Below, piece after piece: positions 1 to 9,160 of a stretch of DNA of 64,000 bases (position 1 is its first letter; each line of letters starts with the position of its first letter). Position numbers and translations under genes: made by a program. The DNA lies in NCBI RefSeq assembly GCF_036670025.1, contig NZ_CP137640.1, forward strand, positions 1,150,001-1,214,000, in the 5' to 3' direction. Below the pieces are notes generated by a model that ran no database searches, was not told the origin of the DNA, and was given only the letters and a program-made list of their open reading frames with translations. Source of the stretch: Bacillus_BD oryzisoli. Lineage in GTDB: Bacteria > Bacillota > Bacilli > Bacillales > Cytobacillaceae.

Positions 1-890
1 TTCGTAAAGCGATTTACCATGATGTTGAGGTTTATGGAGTCATTGGCGGTTATGCAGGATTAATAAATGGGAATATCCAAAAATTAGAGATAGGTTCAGT
101 TGGTGATATTATTCACCGTGGCGGTACTGTTCTTTTATCTGCAAGATGCGATGAATTCAAGACTAAAGAAGGGCAGTTAAAGGGTGTTGAGCAGTTAAAG
201 AAATTTGGGATTGAAGGTTTGGTTGTGATTGGCGGCGACGGTTCATACAGAGGAGCACAGGCTTTGACGTCACACGGTTTCCCATGTGTAGGTGTCCCTG
301 GAACCATTGATAATGATATTGCTGGTACTCAATATACCATTGGTTTTGACACAGCTTTGAATACTGTTATCGATGCAATTGACAAAATTAGAGATACAGC
401 GACATCTCATGAGCGAACATTCGTAATTGAGGTAATGGGACGCAATGCAGGAGATATTGCTCTTTGGGCAGGTCTTGCAGGCGGTGCAGAAACCATCCTG
501 ATTCCTGAAGATCATTATGATATTAATGAAGTCTGCGAGCGCCTGAAAAAGAGCAAGGCTCGTGGAAAGAAGCATAGTATTATCGTTGTAGCTGAAGGTG
601 TAATCAGCGGGGTTGAATTTGGTAAGAAAATAAAGGAATTGACTGACTTTGATACCCGTGTTTCTGTACTGGGTCATATGCAGCGCGGCGGTTCTCCTTC
701 AGCCTTTGACCGTGTGTTAGCAAGCCGTCTTGGTGCGCGTGCAGTTGAATTGATTTTAGAAGGAAAAGGCGGAAGAGCTGTTGGAATTAGAAACAACCGT
801 GTAATTGATCATGATATTACTGAAATTTTAGAAGAACCTCATACACTTGATTTTAACCTGTTAAAATTATCAAAAGAACTATCTATATAA
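1..890 (+). CDS. pfkA: ATP-dependent 6-phosphofructokinase, 5'-truncated by window edge
   Basis: Phosphorylates fructose 6-phosphate to fructose 1,6-bisphosphate, the committed cytosolic step of glycolysis. Reading frame opens at base 3 and runs to TAA at 888-890. The visible protein starts at about residue 25 of the 319-residue Bacillus enzyme. The ATP/Mg motif GGDGSYRGA, the catalytic loop PGTIDNDIAGT (Asp proton acceptor), the MGRNAGD substrate motif and the HMQRGGSP motif are all present. The C-terminus LSKELSI matches the family end. pyk follows after 32 bp, the usual Bacillus pfkA-pyk operon. The start codon and promoter lie outside the window. Confidence 0.97.
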   Translation, partial: RKAIYHDVEVYGVIGGYAGLINGNIQKLEIGSVGDIIHRGGTVLLSARCDEFKTKEGQLKGVEQLKKFGIEGLVVIGGDGSYRGAQALTSHGFPCVGVPGTIDNDIAGTQYTIGFDTALNTVIDAIDKIRDTATSHERTFVIEVMGRNAGDIALWAGLAGGAETILIPEDHYDINEVCERLKKSKARGKKHSIIVVAEGVISGVEFGKKIKELTDFDTRVSVLGHMQRGGSPSAFDRVLASRLGARAVELILEGKGGRAVGIRNNRVIDHDITEILEEPHTLDFNLLKLSKELSI

Positions 891-922
891 AAAGTAACAT
901 ACATATCAGGGGGTAATTACAA

Positions 923-2683
923 ATGAAGAAAACAAAAATTGTTTGTACGATTGGACCTGCAAGTGAAAGTGTAGAAATGCTAACTCAACTAATAGAAGCT
1001 GGTATGAATGTTGCTCGTTTAAATTTCTCTCATGGAAATTATGAAGAGCATGGCGAAAGAATTAAAAACATCCGTGAAGCGGCTAAGAAGACTGGTAAAA
1101 ACATTGCCATTCTGCTTGATACAAAAGGACCGGAAATTCGTACACATAACATGGTCAATGGAGCAATCGAACTAAAAGCCGGCAATTCGACGATTGTTTC
1201 AATGACAGAAGTTGAAGGAACTCCCGAGAAGTTCTCAGTTACATATGAAGGGCTAATTGATGATGTAGAGGTTGGCTCTAAGATTTTACTTGATGATGGT
1301 TTAATTGGTCTAGAAGTAGAAAAAATTGATAAAGCAAATGGCAATATCTATGTGAAAATCTTAAACAGCGGAACATTAAAAAATAAAAAAGGTTGTAACG
1401 TTCCTGGGGTATCAGTAAAATTACCTGGTATTACACAAAAGGATGCAAATGACATTCTATTTGGTATCGAACAAAATGTTGATTTTATTGCAGCATCTTT
1501 TGTCCGCAGATCTTCAGACGTTCTTGAGATTAAGAAATTGCTTGAAGAAAACAATGCTACACATATCCACATCATTCCTAAAATTGAAAATCAGGAAGGT
1601 GTTGATAATATTGATGAGATTCTTGAAATTTCTGACGGTCTAATGGTTGCCCGCGGAGATTTAGGTGTAGAGATTCCTGCTGAAGAAGTGCCTCTTGTGC
1701 AAAAGAATCTGATCAAAAAATGTAATGCTTTAGGAAAACCGGTTATTACGGCTACGCAAATGTTAGATTCTATGCAAAGAAATCCGCGTCCAACACGTGC
1801 AGAAGCAAGTGATGTGGCAAATGCTATTTTTGATGGTACGGATGCTATTATGCTATCCGGTGAAACGGCTGCTGGATTATATCCGCTTGAAGCAGTTGAA
1901 ACGATGCATAGAATTGCCTCCCGTGCAGAATCTGCATTAGATCATAAAAAATTGTTATCTACCCGAAGCAAAGAAAATGATCATACGATTACAGATGCGA
2001 TTGGACAATCTGTTGCACATACAGCATTAAATTTGAATGTGAATGCCATTATTACTTCGACAGAAAGTGGACATACAGCGCGTATGATTTCTAAATACCG
2101 TCCAAAAGTACCGATCGTCGCTGTTACGGCAAATGATCATGTCTTAAGACGTCTTTCTCTTGTATGGGGTGTATATGCACAATTGGGTCAAAAATCTAAT
2201 TCAACAGATGAAATGCTCGAGAATGCAGTGGATGAAAGTTTAAAGAGCGGCTTTGTTTCACATGGTGATTTAGTCGTTATTACAGGTGGTGTTCCAGTAA
2301 GCGAATCTGGTACAACAAACCTGATGAAAATACATGTTGTTGGTGATATTTTAGCAAGAGCGCAAGGTATTGGCCGTAAAACAGCATTTGGAAAAGTAGT
2401 GCTTGCCAATAATGCTGAGGAGGCCCTAGCGAAAGTGAAAGAGGGTTCAATCCTTATTACACTTGGCACTGATAAGGAAATGGTACCTGCGATTGAAAAA
2501 TGCAGTGCGCTGATTACAGTAGAAGGCGGTCTTACAAGTCATGCAGCAGTTGTAGGCTTGAACATTGGTATTCCTGTTTTGGTAGGAGTTGAAGATGCAA
2601 TGAGTATTTTCAAGGATGGACAAGAAATAACCGTCGATGCCCAGCGTGGTGTCATCTATAATGGACATGCAAGTGTGCTATAA
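923..2683 (+). CDS. pyk: Pyruvate kinase with C-terminal PEP-utiliser domain
   Basis: Converts phosphoenolpyruvate and ADP to pyruvate and ATP. 586 residues, the long Bacillus form rather than the ~470-residue enterobacterial form. Residues 1-350 form the barrel with KIVCTIGPAS at the start, the catalytic-lysine region IIPKIENQEG, the metal-site MVARGDLGVEIP and the MLSGETAAGLYP motif. The alpha/beta domain follows. Residues ~490-575 are an extra PEP-utiliser mobile domain containing GGLTSHAAVVG with its histidine, typical of Bacillaceae. ATG is preceded by a strong AGGGGG-type RBS. It closes the pfkA operon; a hairpin terminator follows directly. Confidence 0.98.
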   Translation: MKKTKIVCTIGPASESVEMLTQLIEAGMNVARLNFSHGNYEEHGERIKNIREAAKKTGKNIAILLDTKGPEIRTHNMVNGAIELKAGNSTIVSMTEVEGTPEKFSVTYEGLIDDVEVGSKILLDDGLIGLEVEKIDKANGNIYVKILNSGTLKNKKGCNVPGVSVKLPGITQKDANDILFGIEQNVDFIAASFVRRSSDVLEIKKLLEENNATHIHIIPKIENQEGVDNIDEILEISDGLMVARGDLGVEIPAEEVPLVQKNLIKKCNALGKPVITATQMLDSMQRNPRPTRAEASDVANAIFDGTDAIMLSGETAAGLYPLEAVETMHRIASRAESALDHKKLLSTRSKENDHTITDAIGQSVAHTALNLNVNAIITSTESGHTARMISKYRPKVPIVAVTANDHVLRRLSLVWGVYAQLGQKSNSTDEMLENAVDESLKSGFVSHGDLVVITGGVPVSESGTTNLMKIHVVGDILARAQGIGRKTAFGKVVLANNAEEALAKVKEGSILITLGTDKEMVPAIEKCSALITVEGGLTSHAAVVGLNIGIPVLVGVEDAMSIFKDGQEITVDAQRGVIYNGHASVL

Positions 2684-2692
2684 TTAAAGAAT

Positions 2693-2727
2693 GGGGAAGG
2701 GAAATAATTCCCTTCCTTAATTTTTGT
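2693..2727 (+). terminator. Rho-independent terminator after pyk
   Basis: An 8-9 bp stem (GGAAGGGA / TCCCTTCC) with a short AT loop is followed by TTAATTTTT, directly after the pyk stop codon. Confidence 0.8.
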
Positions 2728-2757
2728 TTAAATAAAAGCGGAGAGTGAAGGAATCTG

Positions 2758-3144
2758 ATGAGAGTATTAATCCTGTTGTTTATTTTGATTCCGGCTGCAG
2801 AAATAGGGGTTCTTCTCCTTTCTGGTAATGTGATCGGTATCTGGCCGACGATTGCGCTCCTGATCATTACGGGAGTACTAGGGTCGTATCTTGCCAAAAA
2901 GCAAGGCATGAATACCTTAAGAAAAGTACAAGAACAACTGCAATATGGCAGACTGCCGGGGGATGAAATACTCAATGGAGTTTGTATCCTTATTGGTGGC
3001 GTCATGCTGCTTTCACCTGGATTTTTGTCCGATGTTTTGGGACTGATTTTATTGCTTCCTCCTACTAGAGCTGTAATGAAACCAATCATTCTCAAAATGC
3101 TGCAAAAATGGATGAATAAAACTACATTTACCATTATTAGGTAA
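2758..3144 (+). CDS. fxsA: FxsA family membrane protein
   Basis: 128 residues with three to four hydrophobic segments (about 3-20, 26-47 and 78-100). The family-typical motif SPGFLSDVLGLILLLPPTR is at about residues 81-99, and PAAEIGVL is near the N-terminus. The E. coli namesake reduces exclusion of phage T7 by F plasmids; its role in Bacillus is not known. Position directly after pyk and before convergent ytvI is the same as in Bacillus relatives. It stands alone between two terminators, so probably has its own promoter, which I could not place confidently. Confidence 0.88.
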   Translation: MRVLILLFILIPAAEIGVLLLSGNVIGIWPTIALLIITGVLGSYLAKKQGMNTLRKVQEQLQYGRLPGDEILNGVCILIGGVMLLSPGFLSDVLGLILLLPPTRAVMKPIILKMLQKWMNKTTFTIIR

Positions 3145-3175
3145 GAAAAAAGAGGGTATGAAACCCTCTTTTTTC
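3145..3175. terminator. Bidirectional terminator between fxsA and ytvI
   Basis: A symmetrical hairpin, A-tract + AGAGGGT / ACCCTCT + T-tract with a 5-nt loop, lies between two convergent genes and carries a U-run on both strands. Confidence 0.85.
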
Positions 3176-4295
3176 AATCCGCTATTTCTTTTCCTTTAAT
3201 AAAGGTCCATAAATCCCTAAATACATTTGCTTTGTGCAAGGTTGTAAGGATCACCAGTGTAACAGGTCCGACAATCAGTCCTAAAAAACCAATTAACTTA
3301 AACCCGACAAATAAAGCAATCAAGGTTGCCAGGGGGTCCATGCCAATGCTGGAGGAGAGTACTTTTGGTTCCATGATTTGGCGTTGGACAAGAACAACAA
3401 CATATAGAACTCCAAGACCAATCGCAGCATTGATGTCCCCTGTGATGATTTCATAAATGATCCATGGAACAAAAATTAATCCAGTTCCTAGATATGGAAG
3501 GATATCTACTAACCCGGTGACAAGAGCGATTGTTATGGCGTAGTTAATCCGTAAAATCAGTAAGCCGATTAATATAATAACCGTTGTAATCGAAATGAGG
3601 GTCAGCTGGGCTTTAATAAAACCAAACAAGGCTTTTTGTAAATCCACCATCACCTTTTGGCTGCTCGTTTTTGCACGACTTGGCAAAATCCGCCCTCCAG
3701 TGGCTTTTAAACGGTCCCAGTCTTTGCTGATAAAAAAAGTCGCTAGAAGCGAGAAAATGATTACAGTTGCAGCATTAGGAAACCATGAAATAATGGTGGG
3801 AATAAACCCGAAAAAATGTTGAATGAAATCCCCTAAGTTAGTGCCAATGGTACTTCCAACGTTTTGAATATTCTTCATAATGGTGTCTTGCTGGCCAGTT
3901 CCCAGACTGTTAAAAAGACTTGTCAGCTGATCATATATAGGAATGATTTGCGAAGCGATTAAGCGTTCTATATAACTGATTAAGGTATCTAATTGATCTG
4001 GTACAACCTTTGCTAAGTAGTCTGCACCGGAAACGATTTCCGCTACAAGCAAGGTGATTATTCCTGCGAAAAAGGCAAAAACAAGTATTAATGCAAGCAA
4101 AACTGCGAGTGTCCTGGGCAATCGTCCTTTTTTTTGCAGAAAGTTAACAAATGGATTCATTAAAAAAGCAATCGCAAGCCCAATGATAAAAGGGTATGTA
4201 ATTTTAGATAGGTAATAAATTAGCAGCAGTGAACCGACAATAATGCCGATTACCAACAAAAAACGGAAAGTGCGATTGACATAAATCCGGTTCAT
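3174..4295 (-). CDS. ytvI: Sporulation integral membrane protein YtvI (AI-2E transporter family)
   Basis: 373 residues in the AI-2E exporter-like (PerM/YdbO) family. About eight hydrophobic segments are visible: two near the N-terminus (15-31, 33-50), one at 66-90, and a cluster from ~160 to 345. A soluble amphipathic stretch at ~95-150 is typical of the family. The C-terminal half holds the family motif LVTGLVDILPYLGTGLIFVPW. ATG is preceded by AGGTG at good spacing on the minus strand. In B. subtilis ytvI is a mother-cell sporulation gene at this locus. The transported substrate is unknown, and 'autoinducer' should not be assumed. Confidence 0.88.
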   Translation of the reverse strand: MNRIYVNRTFRFLLVIGIIVGSLLLIYYLSKITYPFIIGLAIAFLMNPFVNFLQKKGRLPRTLAVLLALILVFAFFAGIITLLVAEIVSGADYLAKVVPDQLDTLISYIERLIASQIIPIYDQLTSLFNSLGTGQQDTIMKNIQNVGSTIGTNLGDFIQHFFGFIPTIISWFPNAATVIIFSLLATFFISKDWDRLKATGGRILPSRAKTSSQKVMVDLQKALFGFIKAQLTLISITTVIILIGLLILRINYAITIALVTGLVDILPYLGTGLIFVPWIIYEIITGDINAAIGLGVLYVVVLVQRQIMEPKVLSSSIGMDPLATLIALFVGFKLIGFLGLIVGPVTLVILTTLHKANVFRDLWTFIKGKEIAD

Positions 4296-4471
4296 TTAAT
4301 TCACCTCTTTCTCGATATTTGGTCCATAAAAAAGTTTACATTCCTCATTGATTAAGCCTCAAAATGGGGATAGTAAGATTAATAAATAATACGAAATAAA
4401 ACTGGTTAAAGATTCATGTAAGTAAAACAAATAATCATAAAATTTAGGATTGACTTAATACATTATACTTT

Positions 4472-4500
4472 TTGGAATAGAAAAGTTATGATAATATAGT
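4472..4500 (+). promoter_or_regulatory. Candidate SigA promoter for the DUF441 gene
   Basis: TTGGAA and TATAGT are separated by 17 bp, ending 28 bp before the TTG start of the downstream gene. The rest of the 230-bp gap to ytvI shows only AT-rich sequence. Confidence 0.5.
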
Positions 4501-4528
4501 ATAGAATCGTTAGAAGGGAGAATATTGG

Positions 4529-4987
4529 TTGATATCACAAGCTACCTTCTTTTTACTGCTATTATTGGTAATTGCATTGATTGCCAAAAATTACTCGCTA
4601 ATTATTGCTGTAATATTCTTGATCGTTATGAAATTAATTGGTTTTGATGCAAAAACATTTTCTTACCTGCAATCAAAGGGAATAAACTGGGGGGTAACGG
4701 TTATTACGGTTGCTGTTCTAGCTCCGATTGCGAGTGGTGATATTGGGTTCAAGGATTTAACAGCAGCTTTTAAATCTCCATATGCATGGATAGCATTGGT
4801 ATCTGGAATTATCGTCGCTCTGTTGGCAAAAGGTGGAGTCACTTTACTGGCGAAGGATCCTCATATAACTACGGCTCTTGTTTTAGGAACTATCCTTGCT
4901 GTCACTCTGTTTAAGGGGGTCGCAGTAGGTCCTTTAATTGGTGCAGGGATTGCGTATTTAGCCATGAAAATACTCGAAATATTTTAA
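4529..4987 (+). CDS. ytwI: DUF441 family membrane protein (YtwI-like)
   Basis: 152 residues, almost wholly hydrophobic, with four to five membrane segments (about 5-35, 50-70, 88-110, 116-145). It matches the DUF441 family (YtwI of Bacillus, YeaL of E. coli), including the segment INWGVTVITVAVLAPIASG. Starts at TTG with AAGGGAG 8 bp upstream; no ATG gives as good a fit. Function unknown. Its place immediately before citZ is conserved in Bacillus. Confidence 0.85.
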   Translation: MISQATFFLLLLLVIALIAKNYSLIIAVIFLIVMKLIGFDAKTFSYLQSKGINWGVTVITVAVLAPIASGDIGFKDLTAAFKSPYAWIALVSGIIVALLAKGGVTLLAKDPHITTALVLGTILAVTLFKGVAVGPLIGAGIAYLAMKILEIF

Positions 4988-5036
4988 AATAATTTCCAAA
5001 AAAAATAATTTTTTTTGGATTTTAAAATTCTTTTCG

Positions 5037-5065
5037 TTCACAAAAGTCTGATAATTGTTTATAAT
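5037..5065 (+). promoter_or_regulatory. citZ promoter with overlapping dyad
   Basis: TTCACA, 17 bp, TATAAT predicts a start near 5072 and a ~288-nt leader. An ATAA-TTGT-TTAT dyad (5051-5062) overlaps the spacer and the -10 box. In Bacillus, CcpC controls TCA genes through ATAA/TTAT dyads, but with wider spacing, so the assignment to CcpC is only a suggestion. Confidence 0.55.
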
Positions 5066-5104
5066 AATAGTTGTAAATATTGTATTATTACATCATAACT
5101 AATA

Positions 5105-5120
5105 TTGTAAGCATTTTCTT
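5105..5120 (+). promoter_or_regulatory. Candidate CcpA (cre) site in the citZ leader
   Basis: TTGTAAGCATTTTCTT agrees with the relaxed cre pattern WTGNAANCGNWNNCWW except that the central CG reads CA. It starts about 33 nt after the predicted start point, where CcpA would act as a roadblock; B. subtilis citZ is also under CcpA. The remaining leader (5121-5345) shows only a weak CTGC/GCAG hairpin near 5190 and no convincing small gene. Confidence 0.4.
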
Positions 5121-5359
5121 TTTTGCATAAAATGAACACTCGCTCAATATGAAACATTTTAATGAATTCTTTAGGTTGCTATCGACTGCTTTTTTAGCAG
5201 CCGATTTCTTACTAAGGGGACGATACATGTCTCCTTGACACCATTCAGAAAATTCTTTCTGATAATTCTTAGTTTTTTGAATAGAATAGTTTACAGACAT
5301 CTGGTATGGGGAATTTTTTGTTTTTTAAGGGGAATTTATTTAAAAGGAGAGGATTTTAT

Positions 5360-6484
5360 ATGACAGTAACACGTGGTCTTGAAGGGGTAGTAGCAACATC
5401 CTCCTCAGTTAGTTCAATCATTGATGATACACTTACGTATGCAGGCTACAACATTGATGATTTAACAGAGAACGCTAGTTTTGAAGAAGTTGTCTATCTT
5501 CTATGGCATAGACAACTGCCTACAGTATCACAATTAAAAGAATTAAAACAGCAATTAGCTGAAAATGCTGAGCTTCCACAAGCAATTCTTGATCAATTCA
5601 AAACGTATCCAATCGAGAAAGTGCATCCAATGGCTGCTCTTCGCACGGCAGTATCCCAATTAGCACTGTTTGATGAAGAAGCAGATGTAATGAATAGAGA
5701 TGCAAACTATAGAAAGGCTATTCGTTTGCAGGCGAAATTGCCAACGATTGTTGCATCCTTTGCTCGTATTCGCAAAGGCTTAAACCCAGTAGCACCAAGA
5801 AAAGATTTAAGTTTTGCCGCTAACTTTTTATATATGCTGTCTGGAAAAGAACCTGATGCCATTGCAGAAGAAGCGATGAATAAAGCGCTTATTTTACATG
5901 CAGACCATGAATTAAATGCTTCCACATTCACTGCTCGTGTATGTGTTGCGACTTTGTCTGATGTATACTCTGGAATTACAGCAGCTATCGGTGCCTTAAA
6001 AGGTCCTCTTCATGGCGGTGCAAACGAAGCAGTTATGAAAATGCTTACAGAAATTGGGACGCCTGAAAATGTGGAAAATTATATCAGGGAAAAGTTAGTG
6101 AATAAAGAAAAAATCATGGGCTTTGGACACCGTGTATACCGTCAAGGAGACCCTCGTGCAAAGCATTTGAAATTAATGTCTCAGAAACTCACAAAACTTA
6201 CTGGACAGCCAGAGTATTATGAAATGTCCATTAAGATTGAGGACATTGTAACCGGGGAAAAGAAATTACCGCCAAATGTGGATTTCTATTCTGCGTCTAT
6301 GTACCATAGTTTAGGAATCGACCATGATTTATTTACACCAATATTTGCTGTAAGCCGTGTATCCGGCTGGCTGGCACATATTCTAGAACAATATGATAAT
6401 AATCGTTTAATCCGTCCTCGTGCAGAATATACAGGACCAGGAATGCAGGTTTATGTACCGATTGAAAAGCGTGAAGAATTATAA
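5360..6484 (+). CDS. citZ: Citrate synthase
   Basis: Condenses oxaloacetate and acetyl-CoA to citrate. 374 residues, type II Gram-positive dimeric form. The catalytic histidine region GPLHGGANEAV and the second histidine in GFGHRVYRQGDPRA are present, as is the aspartate in PPNVDFYSA. The frame is open from 5306, but I choose ATG at 5360, preceded by AAGGAGAGG; this gives MTVTRGLEGV, the usual family N-terminus. First of citZ-icd-mdh, which cover consecutive or related TCA steps. There is no terminator before icd, so read-through is likely. Confidence 0.97.
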   Translation: MTVTRGLEGVVATSSSVSSIIDDTLTYAGYNIDDLTENASFEEVVYLLWHRQLPTVSQLKELKQQLAENAELPQAILDQFKTYPIEKVHPMAALRTAVSQLALFDEEADVMNRDANYRKAIRLQAKLPTIVASFARIRKGLNPVAPRKDLSFAANFLYMLSGKEPDAIAEEAMNKALILHADHELNASTFTARVCVATLSDVYSGITAAIGALKGPLHGGANEAVMKMLTEIGTPENVENYIREKLVNKEKIMGFGHRVYRQGDPRAKHLKLMSQKLTKLTGQPEYYEMSIKIEDIVTGEKKLPPNVDFYSASMYHSLGIDHDLFTPIFAVSRVSGWLAHILEQYDNNRLIRPRAEYTGPGMQVYVPIEKREEL

Positions 6485-6591
6485 GAAACACCGTAACTTA
6501 TAGACTTTTCACTGTTTTTAATCTTGTTTATTCGCTATGTTTTTACATTTATATAAAAAATTGGTTTAATAGTAATGTATGGGAAGGCTGG

Positions 6592-6641
6592 AGGCTGAAC
6601 AGATACAACCTACTAACATAAATGTCAGTCTCTAACAGCCT
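6592..6641 (+). promoter_or_regulatory. Hairpin in the citZ-icd gap
   Basis: AGGCTG (6592-6597) pairs with CAGCCT (6636-6641) across a 38-nt loop, just before the icd RBS, without a U-run. A weak promoter-like pair TTTACA-N17-TTTAAT lies upstream at 6542-6570. It could be a processing or mRNA-stability element; this is a guess. Confidence 0.3.
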
Positions 6642-6678
6642 ATTTTAACCCATGCCTAAAATTTGGAGGGAGATTTAC

Positions 6679-7950
6679 ATGCAAGGCGAAAAAATCACAG
6701 TAACTAACGGAGTATTAAATGTACCAAATAATCCAATCGTTCCATTCATTGAGGGTGATGGAATTGGTCCTGATATTTGGGCTTCAGCATCAAGAGTTTT
6801 AGATGCTGCTGTTGAAAAAGCATATAAAGGCGAACGCAAGATCCAATGGAAAGAAGTTCTTGCTGGTGAAAAGGCGTTCAACCAAACTGGTGAATGGCTG
6901 CCACAAGAAACATTAGATGTGATCAGCGAGTATTTACTTGCGATCAAAGGTCCATTAACAACACCTGTTGGCGGTGGAATTCGTTCTCTAAACGTTGCAC
7001 TTCGTCAAGAGTTAGATCTTTATGTTTGCTTACGTCCAGTACGCTGGTTTGAAGGTGTTCCTTCTCCAGTAAAACGTCCTCAAGATATTGACATGGTTAT
7101 TTTCCGTGAAAACACCGAAGATATCTATGTAGGAATTGAGTACGCTCAAGGCACTGAAGAAGCGAAAAAATTAATCAGCATTTTACAAAATGAATTTGGC
7201 GTAACTAAAATCCGTTTCCCTGAAACTTCCGGAATTGGTGTGAAGCCTGTTTCTAAAGAAGGTACAAGCCGTCATGTACGTGCTGCAATTGACTATGCAA
7301 TTAAAGAAGGCAGAAAATCAGTAACACTTGTACATAAAGGTAATATTATGAAGTTTACTGAAGGTGCATTCAAAAACTGGGGCTATGAAGTAGCTGAAAC
7401 AGAATATGCTGATAAGGTATTTACATGGAATCAGTATGACCGTATTAAAGAAGAACAAGGTGTAGAGGCTGCAAACAAAGCACAAGCTGATGCAGAAGCA
7501 GCTGGCAAAATCATCGTTAAAGATGCTATTGCAGACATCTTCCTACAACAAATCCTTACACGTCCAAGTGAGTTTGATGTTGTTGCTACATTGAATTTAA
7601 ATGGAGACTATATTTCTGATGCACTTGCTGCACAGGTTGGTGGAATTGGTATTGCTCCAGGAGCAAACATCAACTATGTATCTGGACATGCTATTTTTGA
7701 AGCTACACATGGTACAGCACCAAAATATGCTGGATTAGATAAAGTGAACCCTTCATCTGTTATTCTTTCTGGCTGCCTATTACTTGAACATATCGGCTGG
7801 AAAGAAGCGGCAGATATGATTATTAAATCAATTGAAAAAACAATTGCATCAAAAGTGGTAACATACGACTTTGCCCGTCTAATGGAAGGTGCAACTGAAG
7901 TGAAATGTTCTGAGTTCGGTGACGAGCTAATTAAGAACATGGAAGCATAA
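6679..7950 (+). CDS. icd: NADP-dependent isocitrate dehydrogenase
   Basis: Oxidatively decarboxylates isocitrate to 2-oxoglutarate in the TCA cycle. 423 residues. IPFIEGDGIGPDIW-type N-terminus (here VPFIEGDGIGPDIW), the substrate loop GGIRSLNVALRQELDLY with the serine homologous to the phosphorylated Ser of E. coli Icd, KGNIMKFTEGAF, and the C-terminal ATHGTAPKYAGLDKVNPSS coenzyme motif are all visible. The frame extends to 6652, but ATG at 6679 has a GGAGGG RBS 9 bp upstream and gives the normal N-terminus. Confidence 0.97.
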   Translation: MQGEKITVTNGVLNVPNNPIVPFIEGDGIGPDIWASASRVLDAAVEKAYKGERKIQWKEVLAGEKAFNQTGEWLPQETLDVISEYLLAIKGPLTTPVGGGIRSLNVALRQELDLYVCLRPVRWFEGVPSPVKRPQDIDMVIFRENTEDIYVGIEYAQGTEEAKKLISILQNEFGVTKIRFPETSGIGVKPVSKEGTSRHVRAAIDYAIKEGRKSVTLVHKGNIMKFTEGAFKNWGYEVAETEYADKVFTWNQYDRIKEEQGVEAANKAQADAEAAGKIIVKDAIADIFLQQILTRPSEFDVVATLNLNGDYISDALAAQVGGIGIAPGANINYVSGHAIFEATHGTAPKYAGLDKVNPSSVILSGCLLLEHIGWKEAADMIIKSIEKTIASKVVTYDFARLMEGATEVKCSEFGDELIKNMEA

Positions 7951-7997
7951 TCAGTCAAGGCTTCCCTTGGAACCGAAGCTGGTTAGAATAAAAGTGG

Positions 7998-8028
7998 AAA
8001 CGCCTTACTCATGATGGGTAAGGCGTTT
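7998..8028 (+). other. Strong stem-loop between icd and mdh
   Basis: An 11-bp perfect stem (AAACGCCTTAC / GTAAGGCGTTT) with a 9-nt loop. Only three Us follow, so it looks more like an attenuator or 3'-end stabiliser than a full terminator. mdh may therefore be read partly from upstream and partly from its own promoter. Confidence 0.6.
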
Positions 8029-8158
8029 AAGCTAAAAACTGGAAAAAAACTTGTGGATATGTTTATATATAGATGCATGAATTGCCGCTTTAATATTCTA
8101 AAAATTTGGAGTATTATAGAAGTAAACAAGCTACATATTGAAGGGAGAGGTTTAACAT

Positions 8159-9097
8159 ATGGCAATAACACGTAGAAAAGTATCTGTAATTGGTAGTGGT
8201 TTTACAGGAGCAACAACAGCTTTATTTCTTGCTCAAAAAGAATTAGGTGATGTTGTTTTAGTTGATATCCCGCAAATGGAAAACCCAACTAAAGGAAAAG
8301 CATTAGATATGCTTCAAGCTAGTCCTGTTCAAGGCTTTGATGCTAACATCATAGGCACTTCAGACTATAAAGATACAGAAAATTCCGATATCGTTATTAT
8401 TACAGCAGGAATTGCGCGTAAGCCTGGTATGAGCCGTGATGACTTAGTGCAAACAAACCAAAAAGTTATGAAGGCCGTAACCAAAGAAATTGTTAAATAT
8501 TCTCCAAACTGCTATATTATCGTTCTAACAAACCCGGTAGATGCAATGACCTATACAGTTTTTAAAGAGTCAGGTTTTCCAAAAAATCGTGTAATCGGCC
8601 AGTCGGGTGTTCTTGATACAGCGCGATTCCGTACGTTTGTTGCAGATGAATTAAACCTGTCTGTTAAAGATGTAACTGGCTTTGTATTAGGTGGACATGG
8701 CGATGATATGGTTCCGCTTGTACGTTACTCTTATGCAGGGGGAATCCCTCTCGAAACATTAATTCCTAAAGACCGTCTAGACGCAATCGTTGAGCGTACA
8801 CGTAAAGGCGGCGGTGAAATTGTAAACCTTCTCGGAAACGGAAGTGCTTATTATGCACCGGCAGCTTCCCTGGTTGAAATGACGGAAGCCATACTTAAAG
8901 ACCAGCGCCGTGTGCTTCCGGCAATTGCTTATCTTGAAGGTGAGTATGGTTATAACGGAATTTATTTAGGAGTTCCAACTGTTATTGGCGGAGATGGAAT
9001 TGAGCAAGTCATTCAGCTGCAATTAACAGATGCCGAAAAGGCTCAACTTGATCGTTCTGCTGAATCTGTAAAAAATGTTATGGCTGTTCTAGCTTAA
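8159..9097 (+). CDS. mdh: Malate dehydrogenase
   Basis: NAD-dependent interconversion of malate and oxaloacetate. 312 residues, LDH-like MDH of Bacillus type. The N-terminal Rossmann motif VIGSGFTGATTA is slightly unusual: the first residues of GxGxxG read GSGFTG. The mobile loop GIARKPGMSRDDL carries the Arg that selects malate over lactate. The catalytic His is in GHGDDMVPL. ATG follows AAGGGAGAGG. Third gene of the TCA cluster; a strong terminator follows. Confidence 0.97.
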   Translation: MAITRRKVSVIGSGFTGATTALFLAQKELGDVVLVDIPQMENPTKGKALDMLQASPVQGFDANIIGTSDYKDTENSDIVIITAGIARKPGMSRDDLVQTNQKVMKAVTKEIVKYSPNCYIIVLTNPVDAMTYTVFKESGFPKNRVIGQSGVLDTARFRTFVADELNLSVKDVTGFVLGGHGDDMVPLVRYSYAGGIPLETLIPKDRLDAIVERTRKGGGEIVNLLGNGSAYYAPAASLVEMTEAILKDQRRVLPAIAYLEGEYGYNGIYLGVPTVIGGDGIEQVIQLQLTDAEKAQLDRSAESVKNVMAVLA

Positions 9098-9110
9098 TGA
9101 TTTAATGAGA

Positions 9111-9145
9111 AAATTCGGGGAATTAACTCCCCGAATTTTTTTTTT
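9111..9145 (+). terminator. Terminator after mdh
   Basis: A 10-bp stem (AATTCGGGGA / TCCCCGAATT) with a 6-nt loop and a run of 10 Ts ends the TCA cluster. Confidence 0.92.
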
Positions 9146-9160
9146 GATAAAAGTAAGGTA

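Noticed and set aside
5088..5300. A 70-codon minus-strand ORF in the citZ leader region
   Set aside because: No RBS before its ATG, no family recognised, and it overlaps the predicted citZ leader. Most likely chance, though I cannot exclude a decayed small gene.
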